13,203 nt of DNA from an uncultured Eubacteriaceae bacterium (GTDB lineage: Bacteria; Bacillota; Clostridia; Lachnospirales; CAG-274). The translations under genes were made by a program, and so were the position numbers. The stretch spans positions 1 through 13,203 of the forward strand of contig CANOGI010000031.1 in the NCBI GenBank assembly GCA_947565475.1, written 5' to 3'. Of this stretch, positions 1 through 7,254 are shown piece after piece. The stretch's first letter is position 1. Each line of letters opens with the position of its first letter. Under the pieces are notes generated by a model. It was not told the DNA's origin. It did not search any database and was given only the letters and a program-made list of their open reading frames with translations.

Positions 1-81
1 ATTAATTAACGTAAGTTCTATAAAAAATAACAGCAAAAAATAGTTTTGCTGTTATTTTTTATCGAACTTACGTTAATTAAT
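1..81. repeat. Long near-perfect inverted repeat (38-base arms)
   Basis: Positions 1-38 and 44-81 are reverse complements with a single mismatch, separated by a five-base loop (39-43). The inner part (AACAGCAAAA against TTTTGCTGTT followed by six T) looks like a bidirectional terminator core. The outer 18 bp, containing TTAACGTAAG and CTTACGTTAA, make the palindrome far longer than a usual terminator. The left arm starts at the window edge, so the full extent is unknown. An 11-base piece of the outer arm, ACTTACGTTAA (66-76), recurs at 181-191 inside the RNA candidate downstream. It could be a terminator of an upstream gene, a miniature inverted-repeat element, or the relic of a mobile element end. 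Confidence 0.85.
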
Positions 82-87
82 TAAGGA

Positions 88-380
88 AACACCGCACAGA
101 GAGGAAGTAAAAATAATTTTACGAAAAAATACGCTACTAATGAAAAAGCGCTTTCGTTTAAGTGGGATTAAAAATCCCACACTTACGTTAAATAGGTGCC
201 GCAAAGATGTGCGGGCGGCTTTTAGCCGACTTTTGCGTAGCGAAAGCATTGAACAAAGAAGTCGGGTTTGGGATGAAAGCCCAAGTTTTTTTAAGTTAGT
301 GCCTATGGGTTCATGCCATCAAATTTGCCTTTTTTGAGTTTTTTAACGTCGGAGGGGCTTATTAGGGTAAGCCCCTTTTA
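88..380 (+). ncRNA. Candidate structured non-coding RNA, class unknown
   Basis: The stretch has no convincing gene on either strand; an open frame at 140-337 lacks a ribosome-binding site and resembles no protein I know. It does contain many local hairpins: 162-169 with 173-180 (8 bp, loop AAA), 199-203 with 210-214, 216-219 with 225-228, 226-232 with 259-265 (7 bp), and 268-272 with 280-284. It ends in a strong intrinsic terminator at 354-379. Longer-range matches exist: CCGCAC (92-97) with GTGCGG (209-214), and CGCTAC (132-137) with GTAGCG (237-242). These two pairings would cross, suggesting a pseudoknot. Several pairings are mutually exclusive, so this is a set of alternatives rather than one fold. 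The 5' end is a guess, since no clear promoter was found. I do not recognise it as tmRNA, RNase P RNA, SRP RNA or 6S RNA. A decayed mobile element is the main alternative. Confidence 0.5.
354..379 (+). terminator. Intrinsic terminator of the 5' RNA candidate
   Basis: GGGGCTTA (354-361) pairs perfectly with TAAGCCCC (368-375) around a six-base loop, followed directly by TTTT. Stem strength and T-run fit a rho-independent terminator on the plus strand. It shows that something is transcribed rightward through the region before it, where no protein gene is evident. Confidence 0.8.
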
Positions 381-404
381 ATTATATTAAAAAGATTCCT
401 ATAA

Positions 405-429
405 AAAGATAATTTTAGAAAAATATTTT
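405..429 (+). repeat. Direct repeat, copy 1 (24 of 25 identical to 992-1016)
   Basis: This 25-base AT-rich sequence (core GATAATTTTAGAAAAATATT) recurs at 992-1016 with one change (GAT to GAC). The two copies flank the small hypothetical gene at 640-855. The match exceeds what I would expect between random AT-rich stretches, but low complexity limits its weight. Confidence 0.6.
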
Positions 430-639
430 TAAACAGATTTTTTAAGTATTTAGATGGGTTGTAAGAGAGAAATGTTAAGTTGCCAACATTTTGTTTTTGA
501 AAGGTTATCTTGTACTATCCATATATTTTGCGACTCTGATTTTTGTACAAGGTATTTTGCGTTTAAAAATCGCGATGAAATTTTAAAATTTTTTAATAAA
601 ATAAATTTTAAAAATATATAATTGAAGTTACCGCAAATT

Positions 640-855
640 TTATTGTTTATTTTCCGATGTGATATACTCTATTTTTCCATCGGCGTATTCAATATATACG
701 TTTTTGCTTTTCTCGTCGTACTTAGCTATTGGAAATCCTTGAAATTTAAAGTTGTTTTCTTTGTTTTTATTGGAAAGCTCAAATAATTCGTCGTATATTT
801 CTTTTGGTAATTTAAAAGAAGGAGTATAGTATGTATATTTAGAATCATTTTTCAT
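640..855 (-). CDS. Small hypothetical protein, 71 aa
   Basis: I do not recognise this protein. It is 71 residues, hydrophilic, lysine- and tyrosine-rich, with no signal peptide, membrane segment or cysteine pair. The middle (about residues 17-38) could be an amphipathic helix, and the C-terminal third (about 42-66, with YIEYADGKIEYI) looks beta-like. The start is supported by an AAGGAA ribosome-binding site about eight bases before the ATG, and codon use looks natural for AT-rich clostridial DNA. It stands alone, with no neighbour within several hundred bases on its strand, between the two copies of a 25-base direct repeat. It may be a lone accessory gene or cargo of a decayed element. That it is a real gene is moderately likely; function is unknown. 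Confidence 0.55.
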   Translation of the reverse strand: MKNDSKYTYYTPSFKLPKEIYDELFELSNKNKENNFKFQGFPIAKYDEKSKNVYIEYADGKIEYITSENKQ

Positions 856-991
856 ATTTTTATTTCCTTTTTGTTATATATACAAATATATATTGTGATT
901 AATTCAATATTTTATGTAAAGGGTTACTAAACGCATGTTTATACTCAAACATATCTGGCGAATTTAAACCACTATGATAATTTTACTTAAT

Positions 992-1016
992 AAAGACAAT
1001 TTTAGAAAAATATTTT
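992..1016 (+). repeat. Direct repeat, copy 2 (24 of 25 identical to 405-429)
   Basis: Second copy of the AT-rich 25-base repeat, same orientation, 562 bases after the first. Similarity falls off on both sides of the 25 bases. Confidence 0.6.
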
Positions 1017-1461
1017 ATAAGAACAAAGCGATAAATTGCCAGAGTCTTTTCAAAAGCGGGAAGATGTTCAGTTTTTAAATGCCTAAGGTGTAAAAAAATT
1101 ATAAGGCGATTTGAAAAGTCTTGAGTAAAATATTTTTCTTTTTTTATATTAGAATTGATGTAAGTGTATAGCAGGTTGTTTTATATTATCGCTATATTAT
1201 TTTAAGCATTACTACAAAACAATATTTTATGGAGACTGTTAAAAATAATCTTAATGAAATCATAGAGATTAAAAATATTTTTAAAAATTATTTTTTAAAA
1301 GTATTACTTTGTCGGTATTTTAAGACAATATTAATATTTTTATACAGGTTTCTCTTTTATGTCTCTATTTTATTTGTCGGAAAACACTATATGAATAAAT
1401 TATATGACAAAACAATAAAATAAATATTAATAGCTTATATAAGAATAATTTATTATTTGAT

Positions 1462-1501
1462 TTTATGGCGATTCGCGGAATCTTTAGCGCGAACCCATAA
1501 A
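1462..1501. other. GC-richer stem-loop in AT-rich spacer
   Basis: TTTATGG (1462-1468) pairs with CCATAAA (1495-1501), and TTCGCG (1472-1477) pairs with CGCGAA (1488-1493). This gives 13 base pairs with a 3-by-1 internal loop and a ten-base terminal loop. An alternative inner hairpin, GATTC-GCG-GAATC (1470-1482), is also possible. No T-run follows on either strand, so it is not a typical terminator. It stands out because the surrounding DNA is almost pure A and T. Confidence 0.5.
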
Positions 1502-1757
1502 AAATTATATTAATATATCTGTTTTTTTAAACTTGTTTATTAATTCTATTATTAATTCGTTATAAGTTATTAAATTTGCCAGAGAGCATATGAAAATTAA
1601 GATACACGATAGAAGTTGCAAAAATCTCAAATAAAATAACTTTTGACTTCATTTATATATTTTAGCGTTTTTAAAACAGCTACATAATTTTCACGGATTT
1701 GCTCTGATAAAAAAATTTTATTGTTTCGCTATTATTAATTTCACAAATCATTTTATG

Positions 1758-1797
1758 AAAACAGTGATTTAATATGAAATTTAATCAGTGTTTTTTT
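1758..1797 (+). terminator. Terminator-like hairpin with T-run
   Basis: AAAACAGTGATT (1758-1769) pairs with AATCAGTGTTTT (1783-1794) with one mismatch, across a 13-base loop, and T residues continue to 1797. It has the form of a plus-strand intrinsic terminator, but no confident plus-strand gene lies upstream. It could end an unseen transcript or be a relic. Confidence 0.4.
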
Positions 1798-1860
1798 GAG
1801 ATGTGAAGATAAGTAGATAATTCATGAAATTTTTAGAGTGTATCTAAAAATTAAAACGCA

Positions 1861-1927
1861 CACAAAAAATATAAAAAATAAAATGATAAAAATTATTATT
1901 TCATTAATTTATTTTTTATTTTTTGTG
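1861..1927. repeat. Long imperfect AT-rich inverted repeat
   Basis: The outer arms begin CACAAAAAATA at 1861 and end ATTTTTTGTG at 1927. They match over about 20 bases apart from a two-base bulge, and an inner AATGA/TCATT pairing continues the hairpin. The sequence is almost entirely A and T, so stability is modest. It lies about 210 bases beyond the 3' end of the minus-strand GGDEF-EAL gene. Confidence 0.5.
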
Positions 1928-2133
1928 ATTTTATCTCAATTTAAAAAACGATTTATATTTTAAGAAAATCTCTTATTTACAGAACTTTCAAATAATTTTT
2001 TATAAAAAATTAAAGAAAATATTATAATATTATTAATATGACACATTATAACAAATTTTTACATTAATGTCAAGATATTCATTTGATATTTAGTTTTATA
2101 GTGATGTATATAAAATTAAAAAATTTATTTGTT

Positions 2134-4731
2134 TTAATTTTCAATAATTTCATACATATTTTTTTCTATTATCTCAAAGGTTTTTTCTTCTGGCATGGGT
2201 TTGCCCATATAGAAACCCTGCGCTATATCGCAGTTTTTATCATTAAGCCACAATAGTTGTTCACGATCCTCAATACCCTCGGCGACAGTTGACAAATTAC
2301 AGCATTTAGCGAGGTTTATAATAATTGCTAAAATTCCCTTATTTGTATTTTCCTCTAAAATTGTATCAGTGAAAGACTTATCTATTTTTAATACATCAAG
2401 AGGTATTTGCTTTAAATATGTAAGAGATGAGTAACCTGTTCCGAAATCATCAAGAGAAAAACGAATTCCATAACTGTTAAGCGTATTGATTTTTTTTACT
2501 ATATCGTCAATAGACTTTATGAGAACGGACTCAGTTATTTCAAGTTTTATATTTTGGGGGTTAATATTTTTTTCTTTAATAGTATTGATTATAAAGTCAA
2601 CGAAATCATCACACATCATTTGCACAACTGATATATTAACGGACACGCATAAATCCAAAAAACCTTTGGAGGTAAGTTTATTTATAAAATCACATGTTGA
2701 CCTGAAAGCGAATTTTCCTATAGGGATAATAAGCTGATTTTTTTCAGCCTGAGGAATAAATTTATCGGGGCGGACAAATCCTTTTTTAGGGCTTATCCAT
2801 CGTATAAGAGCCTCAAAGCCGTAAAGTTTTCCCGTTTTTATATTATACTGAGGCTGATAATATAAAACAAACTCATTATTTTCAATAGCGTTTTTTAAAT
2901 CGTTCTCAATAGATACTATTTCGTATATATCATTTTTCATTGAGTTGTTAAAATACTTAATTTTTCCTTTAAAATTCTCTTTAGCGATTTGCAGGGCTAT
3001 ATCGGCGCATTTAAAAAGTTCCTCATAGGTTACGCCGTCGTCCGGATATACGCTTACCCCAATACTTACTGAAATATTCAGGCGAACGTTATTTATATAG
3101 TACTCATTTTTTATAGCTTTAAAAACTTTGTCTATATAGCTGTTAAGTTCGTTACTATCCTCGATATACTCATAAATAATTACGAATTCATCTCCGCCTC
3201 TTTTACAGACTTTCGTTTTAACGTTTTCCACGCTTAATATTCTATTGCTTAAATCTATTATAAAATTATCCCCTGTATTATGTCCGAATATATCGTTTAT
3301 ATATTTAAAATTATCAACGTTTATATATATAAGCGCTATTTTTGTATTTGTCGTGTTTATAGATGTAATGCTGTTAAAATATTCCTCAAGATATATAAGA
3401 TTGTTAAGTCCTGTGAGACGGTCAAAATAGGCTATTTTCTGTACTTTTTTCTCATATTCTTTTAAAGCTGATATATTTGTGCCGACGAACTCAACCTGGT
3501 CAAGTTTAGAGTTATAGGCGCTCGCGTTCCACAATATGTAAACCCATTTTCCACTGTTTTCTATAAGAGGCATATCAAGTTGTTCGCTGTTTGCCGATGA
3601 GTTAATGATTTTCTCATAAAAAACATTAAATACTGTATAGTACGTTTCAGGGATAATATTATATATTGAGCCCTTTTTTATTTCCGCCTCCTTTAAATTT
3701 ACAATTTTTTTGAAGTTTTCGTTACAGCTTATTATTCCTCCACTTTTGTTTATTTTAAAGGTTATAATATTTGAGCTGCTTATTATGAAATCATTCTTTT
3801 TTTTCTCATTTATTAGGCGCACTGTCAATTTTGACGAATATACAGCGGTTAAACTTACAATTAATATTATTATAAGTATTATTGCTATTATAAAAATGTT
3901 CAAGTCATAAATTTCTCTGTATAAAACATTTTTTGGAATGACGGAGGCGAATATCCAATCGTTATTTTTAAATGGAATGAGGAAAGCACGGGCATTTTCT
4001 TTGTTATATATAAAATTATTTTCTCCCGATAAAGTATCAACGGCTTTATTTTGTATGGATTTTATAAAAATAAGTTCAGGATTTGTCTCCGAGATGTTTC
4101 CCGTATTTGTAATATTATCAGTTAAAAAATCAGTATTTCCAGCTACTATTTTTTTATCCGCTGTTGTTATAAACGAGAGGGTTTTGTCATAAAAATTTAT
4201 ACTTTTAAGGTTATTTGTCAATTCTTTTGTATCGAAAAAGACAATCAGTATTTTTTCTATTTCTCCTGTTGAGGTTCTTATGGGTGAAGCAATCGCTATA
4301 CCAAGTTTTTTGCTGTTATAGTCATATATCGGGTCACTCATAGTGGTTTTTCCCATACAGGCGTCTTTAAAATATTTATACTCACCCATATTTATAATCT
4401 CGTTTTTTTCAGAAAACGGAGTACCGTCGGTATTAAAAATAAATACTTCTTGAAAAAATAATGAGTCTTTTACGGATTCAAGAATTTTATTATAGTCGAT
4501 TTCAGAATTTTTATATTTTAAATTTATACTTGTTATTGTTTTTACCTCGTTCAGTTTTGTGCTTAAACTATTTTCAATATTATGTGTTATTGAGTTTAGT
4601 TTATCGAAGGTGTTATGGTCGATAACTTCTATAAGCTTTAAATAAATACAGTTGTAATAAATAAAGTAGGAAACAACTGAGAAAATCATTATTATAATAA
4701 ATTTAACATATTTTCTGTTTAGCATATTCAA
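2134..4731 (-). CDS. Membrane-anchored GGDEF-EAL protein (cyclic-di-GMP turnover), with Cache-like and PAS-like sensor regions
   Basis: Predicted bifunctional cyclic-di-GMP enzyme of 865 residues at the inner face of the membrane. Order: membrane helix (about 11-31), extracytoplasmic Cache-like sensor (about 35-270), second helix (about 278-300), PAS-like region (about 312-425), GGDEF domain (about 432-595), EAL domain (about 607-860). The GGDEF motif is canonical (RGGDEF, 511-516), with metal-binding D473, so diguanylate cyclase activity is possible. No RxxD inhibitory site precedes it; the equivalent residues read NVKT. The EAL domain keeps its usual catalytic set: EAL 640-642, N699, E731, DDFG 761-764, K782, E818, Q838, so phosphodiesterase activity is likely. 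The net direction cannot be read from sequence. TTG at 4731 is chosen as start because GGAGGTG lies seven bases upstream; ATG at 4725 would be 13 bases away. It is the only gene on its strand locally and is divergent from plsC. Confidence 0.93.
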   Translation of the reverse strand: MNMLNRKYVKFIIIMIFSVVSYFIYYNCIYLKLIEVIDHNTFDKLNSITHNIENSLSTKLNEVKTITSINLKYKNSEIDYNKILESVKDSLFFQEVFIFNTDGTPFSEKNEIINMGEYKYFKDACMGKTTMSDPIYDYNSKKLGIAIASPIRTSTGEIEKILIVFFDTKELTNNLKSINFYDKTLSFITTADKKIVAGNTDFLTDNITNTGNISETNPELIFIKSIQNKAVDTLSGENNFIYNKENARAFLIPFKNNDWIFASVIPKNVLYREIYDLNIFIIAIILIIILIVSLTAVYSSKLTVRLINEKKKNDFIISSSNIITFKINKSGGIISCNENFKKIVNLKEAEIKKGSIYNIIPETYYTVFNVFYEKIINSSANSEQLDMPLIENSGKWVYILWNASAYNSKLDQVEFVGTNISALKEYEKKVQKIAYFDRLTGLNNLIYLEEYFNSITSINTTNTKIALIYINVDNFKYINDIFGHNTGDNFIIDLSNRILSVENVKTKVCKRGGDEFVIIYEYIEDSNELNSYIDKVFKAIKNEYYINNVRLNISVSIGVSVYPDDGVTYEELFKCADIALQIAKENFKGKIKYFNNSMKNDIYEIVSIENDLKNAIENNEFVLYYQPQYNIKTGKLYGFEALIRWISPKKGFVRPDKFIPQAEKNQLIIPIGKFAFRSTCDFINKLTSKGFLDLCVSVNISVVQMMCDDFVDFIINTIKEKNINPQNIKLEITESVLIKSIDDIVKKINTLNSYGIRFSLDDFGTGYSSLTYLKQIPLDVLKIDKSFTDTILEENTNKGILAIIINLAKCCNLSTVAEGIEDREQLLWLNDKNCDIAQGFYMGKPMPEEKTFEIIEKNMYEIIEN

Positions 4732-4738
4732 GTTCGCG

Positions 4739-4745
4739 CACCTCC
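4739..4745 (-). promoter_or_regulatory. Ribosome-binding site deciding a TTG start
   Basis: On the minus strand GGAGGTG (4745 down to 4739) is followed by seven bases and then TTG (4731-4729). The in-frame ATG two codons later would leave 13 bases. Spacing favours TTG initiation for the GGDEF-EAL gene. Confidence 0.6.
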
Positions 4746-4938
4746 GTTATTACGCCCGGAAACTTTTATATTTATATGGGGTATTACCAAAAGATATAGT
4801 ATATTTTGTCACAATATGAATTCTTATGAGGAAAACATAATTATATTTTATCAAATTACATTATATTTTACAAGTTATTTATATAGAATATACAAATAAA
4901 ATTATTGAGGAGTTTTTCGATACGATTTAAATTTAATC

Positions 4939-4967
4939 TTGACAATTTTTAAATATAATTATACCAT
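4939..4967 (+). promoter_or_regulatory. Sigma-A-type promoter for plsC
   Basis: A perfect -35 box TTGACA (4939-4944) is separated by 17 bases from TACCAT (4962-4967), a four-of-six match to the -10 consensus. Transcription would start near 4974, giving a leader of about 35 bases before the plsC start codon. Confidence 0.7.
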
Positions 4968-5008
4968 ATAATTAAGGAAATGTAAGAAGTTCAGGGGGAT
5001 TTTAACTA

Positions 5009-5761
5009 ATGTTTAAAAGTTTAAGAAGTATTTACTGGTTTGTTAGTTTTATTGTATCGATAGGATTTAGCTCAATTAAGCTGATGAAGGCCAAAATTCT
5101 TGAGAAGCGGGGCAAGTATGCCGAGCTTGACAAATACGCTTTTGATGTAACCACAAAATGGGCGAAAAGAAGGATGAAGGAAAGCGGAGCTAACATAGTT
5201 GTGCATAATCAGGAAAAGATACCTAAGGATAGCCCTGTTTTATTTATGAGTAACCATCAGGGAAATTTTGATATAGCTATATTTATGGCGTCTATTGAGA
5301 AAAACACAGGGTTTGTCGCGAAAATTGAGATGGAAAAAGCCATTATTGTAAGAGGCTGGATGAAATATATTCATTGTATATTTATGGACAGGAGCGACAT
5401 AAAACAATCTCTAAGAATAATTTTGCAAGGGATAGAGGTATTGAAACAAGGACATTCCCTTGTTGTTTTTCCAGAGGGAACAAGAAGTCAATGTGACGAG
5501 ATGCGTCAGTTTAAGCACGGAAGCTTTAAACTCGCTACAAAATCAAAGGTTCCTATTGTTCCTGTTACCCTTGACGGTTCTTATAAGCTTATGGAGCAGC
5601 ATGGCGGTACGATAACTCCTGCAAGAGTTGATGTATATGTACACGACCCTATTCCAACAGCGGGGCTTAGTAAGGAAGAGATAAACGATTTACCTAACAG
5701 GGTTATGGATATAATAGCCACGAAGCTTCCTCAGAATAGAAAAAAGGAAGCGGAGGAGTAA
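5009..5761 (+). CDS. plsC: 1-acyl-sn-glycerol-3-phosphate acyltransferase (PlsC family)
   Basis: Predicted to transfer an acyl chain to lysophosphatidic acid, giving phosphatidic acid, at the cytoplasmic face of the membrane. The 250-residue length is normal. A hydrophobic N-terminal segment (about 8-26) would anchor it. Block I is NHQGNFD with catalytic H83 and D88. Block II lies around FMDRSD (125-130). Block III is FPEGTRS (154-160), which binds the glycerol-phosphate. Block IV is VPIVPV (181-186). An AGGGGGA ribosome-binding site sits nine bases before the ATG, and a TTGACA promoter lies just upstream. It is monocistronic, divergent from the GGDEF-EAL gene and convergent with the HD-GYP gene, with a shared terminator. 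The exact acyl acceptor is inferred from the family; related enzymes may use other lysolipids. Confidence 0.92.
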   Translation: MFKSLRSIYWFVSFIVSIGFSSIKLMKAKILEKRGKYAELDKYAFDVTTKWAKRRMKESGANIVVHNQEKIPKDSPVLFMSNHQGNFDIAIFMASIEKNTGFVAKIEMEKAIIVRGWMKYIHCIFMDRSDIKQSLRIILQGIEVLKQGHSLVVFPEGTRSQCDEMRQFKHGSFKLATKSKVPIVPVTLDGSYKLMEQHGGTITPARVDVYVHDPIPTAGLSKEEINDLPNRVMDIIATKLPQNRKKEAEE

Positions 5762-5805
5762 GATAATATTTTTAGTCCGGTGTTTGTTGAGTTTACGATA
5801 GATTT

Positions 5806-5864
5806 AAACATAAAAAGGAGGGTGTGAGGAAATTAATTTTCTTACACCCTCCTTTTTTATGTTT
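5806..5864. terminator. Bidirectional intrinsic terminator between convergent genes
   Basis: Arms 5806-5830 and 5840-5864 are nearly perfect reverse complements with a GGAGGGTGTGAG/CTTACACCCTCC core. On the plus strand the stem core is followed by six T, and on the minus strand by five. It can end plsC from the left and the HD-GYP transcript from the right. Confidence 0.9.
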
Positions 5865-5956
5865 AATATGTGCTTAAAGAATTTTTATGTCTCATCGGTT
5901 ATGATTGCCACAAAGAAAAGGAAAAAAAGGAGTGTCCGCTTATTTTCTTATTCAAG

Positions 5957-7027
5957 TTATAATAGCTGAACTATCTGTAATTCGCTTTCTTTTCCCAAAT
6001 CAATATATCTGTTTTCAACTTTAACCATAGGCCTCGATGGTCTTGTTTTATTAGCGAAAACTATAGTTCCTACTTTTCCGTTTGACAATTTTACGTTGTA
6101 TCCTACATAAGTATCGGAAATACCAGAGAGAAACGCGAGAAGATACTCTGTGTCAAATTTTTGAAATCCATCTCTCTCAAAAAGCCTTATAACTTCAAAA
6201 GGACAGGCGTTTACCCGATTATTTTCTCTTTTACCTGTAAGTTCGTCAAAAATATCGGCTATCGCTACAAGTCTGGCAAGTTTTGGAATCTCAAGTCCTT
6301 TCTGAGCCATTGGATAACCTGTTCCGTCATATCTCTCGTGATGGCTAAGAGCGACTTGCGCGATTGACTCACCTACTTTATCTTTTAAAATGTTATAGCC
6401 GTATATAGCGTGTTTTCTCAAAAATTTTTTATCCTCTGAAGAAGGTTTTGAAGTATTTAAAACCTCATAGGGGATTTTTAATTTGCCTATATCGTGTAAA
6501 ATAGCCGCCGCCATAACTTCTTCAATCTCTGACTTGGGCATTCTTGCCCATTTAGCGATAACAGCGCTCATAAGAGAAACGTTTAAGGAATGTTTATATA
6601 CATCGTCCATTTCATCTTTCATACAGTTAAGCATCTCAAAAATTTCCATACCTGTACAAGCGTTTGACATAACTACGTCAACTTCCGCTATTATTTTATC
6701 AAAGTCAATTTCCTTGTCGGTTCTCACAACTTTATCTAAAGTCTTTTTGACTTCTGTTTTGCTGACTTCAAAATTTTCCTTAAATTTTTTAAACTCTGAG
6801 CTTTTTTTTACTTCAGCGAGGCTTGTAAATTGTCTTTTTATAATTTCGCCGTTGTCTTCTGTTTCAATTATAACAGCGGTAACCCCGGCTCTGGAAATTT
6901 TACCTATACTGTAATCGTCTAAAGCGGTGCCTTTAGGTACTATAGTAGTGCCGGTAATAGAAATAACGTCGGTTGCGGTAATCATACCAATTGTAAGTTT
7001 ATCTGACCGAACTCTGCTTTTTTTCAT
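5957..7027 (-). CDS. HD-GYP domain protein, predicted cyclic-di-GMP phosphodiesterase
   Basis: Cytoplasmic protein of 356 residues with no membrane segment. A small N-terminal domain (about 8-65, containing GTTIVPKGTAL) is typical of HD-GYP proteins, and a charged helical linker follows (about 70-140). The HD-GYP domain spans about 140-300: H146, the HD pair H178-D179 in LHDIGK, H206, HHE 229-231, GTGYP 235-239 and D258. All the usual metal ligands are present, so hydrolysis of cyclic-di-GMP is expected, although some HD-GYP proteins prefer other cyclic dinucleotides. The C-terminal 50 residues form a small beta-rich tail. An AGAGGAGA ribosome-binding site lies nine bases before the ATG. The transcript probably starts about 220 bases upstream and carries a structured leader. 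It is the second cyclic-di-GMP protein in the window. Confidence 0.92.
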   Translation of the reverse strand: MKKSRVRSDKLTIGMITATDVISITGTTIVPKGTALDDYSIGKISRAGVTAVIIETEDNGEIIKRQFTSLAEVKKSSEFKKFKENFEVSKTEVKKTLDKVVRTDKEIDFDKIIAEVDVVMSNACTGMEIFEMLNCMKDEMDDVYKHSLNVSLMSAVIAKWARMPKSEIEEVMAAAILHDIGKLKIPYEVLNTSKPSSEDKKFLRKHAIYGYNILKDKVGESIAQVALSHHERYDGTGYPMAQKGLEIPKLARLVAIADIFDELTGKRENNRVNACPFEVIRLFERDGFQKFDTEYLLAFLSGISDTYVGYNVKLSNGKVGTIVFANKTRPSRPMVKVENRYIDLGKESELQIVQLL

Positions 7028-7176
7028 TTTGATATATCTCCTCTTGTCTAAACAATGAATTAAACCTATTATTATTAAAGGATATGAATAAATTTCTTAA
7101 ATAGTTAAATACGCTGTAATGAAATTAATTTAATGTTAAAAAATCTTATATTTATGAATGGTGATTAAATATTACT

Positions 7177-7238
7177 GACTAAGCGCATAACGCGGTCACT
7201 TTAAGTGACATATACCATTTGCGCGTTCACCGAAAGTC
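7177..7238 (-). promoter_or_regulatory. Structured RNA element in the HD-GYP gene leader
   Basis: The 15-base dyad GTCACTTTAAGTGAC (7195-7209) forms a seven-pair hairpin around one base. It abuts a six-pair stem, AACGCG (7189-7194) with CGCGTT (7222-7227), with a 12-base bulge on one side. GACT (7177-7180) and AGTC (7234-7237) can close the whole. The predicted minus-strand transcription start lies about ten bases before this element, so it would be the first thing in a leader of about 220 bases. I could not match it to either cyclic-di-GMP riboswitch class or to another riboswitch I know. A DNA operator built on the dyad is the alternative. Confidence 0.5.
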
Positions 7239-7254
7239 TACTATATATAATTTG

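Larger units (their letters stand above)
856..2133. other. Gene-poor, very AT-rich region with scattered stem-loops
   Basis: No protein gene is supported here. A 64-codon frame at 1229-1423 (plus) has a hydrophobic stretch but no ribosome-binding site. The region holds the second direct repeat (992-1016), a 13-bp stem-loop at 1462-1501, a terminator-like hairpin at 1758-1794, and a long AT-rich hairpin at 1861-1927. No clear promoter or recognisable RNA gene was found. It may be an eroded former gene region. Confidence 0.6.

Noticed and set aside
140..337. Open frame of 65 codons (plus) within the 5' RNA region
   Set aside because: No ribosome-binding site, unlikely composition, and the sequence is better explained by multiple hairpins running into a terminator.
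289..380. Minus-strand reading that ends KKLKKGKFDGMNP then stop, suggesting the C-terminus of an old gene
   Set aside because: The open stretch is only about 23 codons, has no start codon and runs through the terminator hairpin, so it is probably chance, though a gene relic is not excluded.
509..551. Inverted match CTTGTAC / GTACAAG
   Set aside because: Seven bases around a 29-base loop with no associated gene or T-run; easily by chance.
1229..1423. Open frame of 64 codons (plus) with a hydrophobic segment
   Set aside because: No ribosome-binding site precedes it and AT-rich sequence readily yields hydrophobic and lysine-rich frames; no family resemblance.
954..1585. Recurring word of the type AAATT(T)GCCAGAG at 954-965 (reverse), 1033-1044 and 1572-1585
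   Set aside because: The shared core is only 11-12 bases, with variable spacing and no common context, so it is too weak to call a repeat family.
7177..7238. Possible known cyclic-di-GMP-I or -II riboswitch before the HD-GYP gene
   Set aside because: The conserved core sequences of these classes that I know are not present; kept only as an unclassified structured leader.
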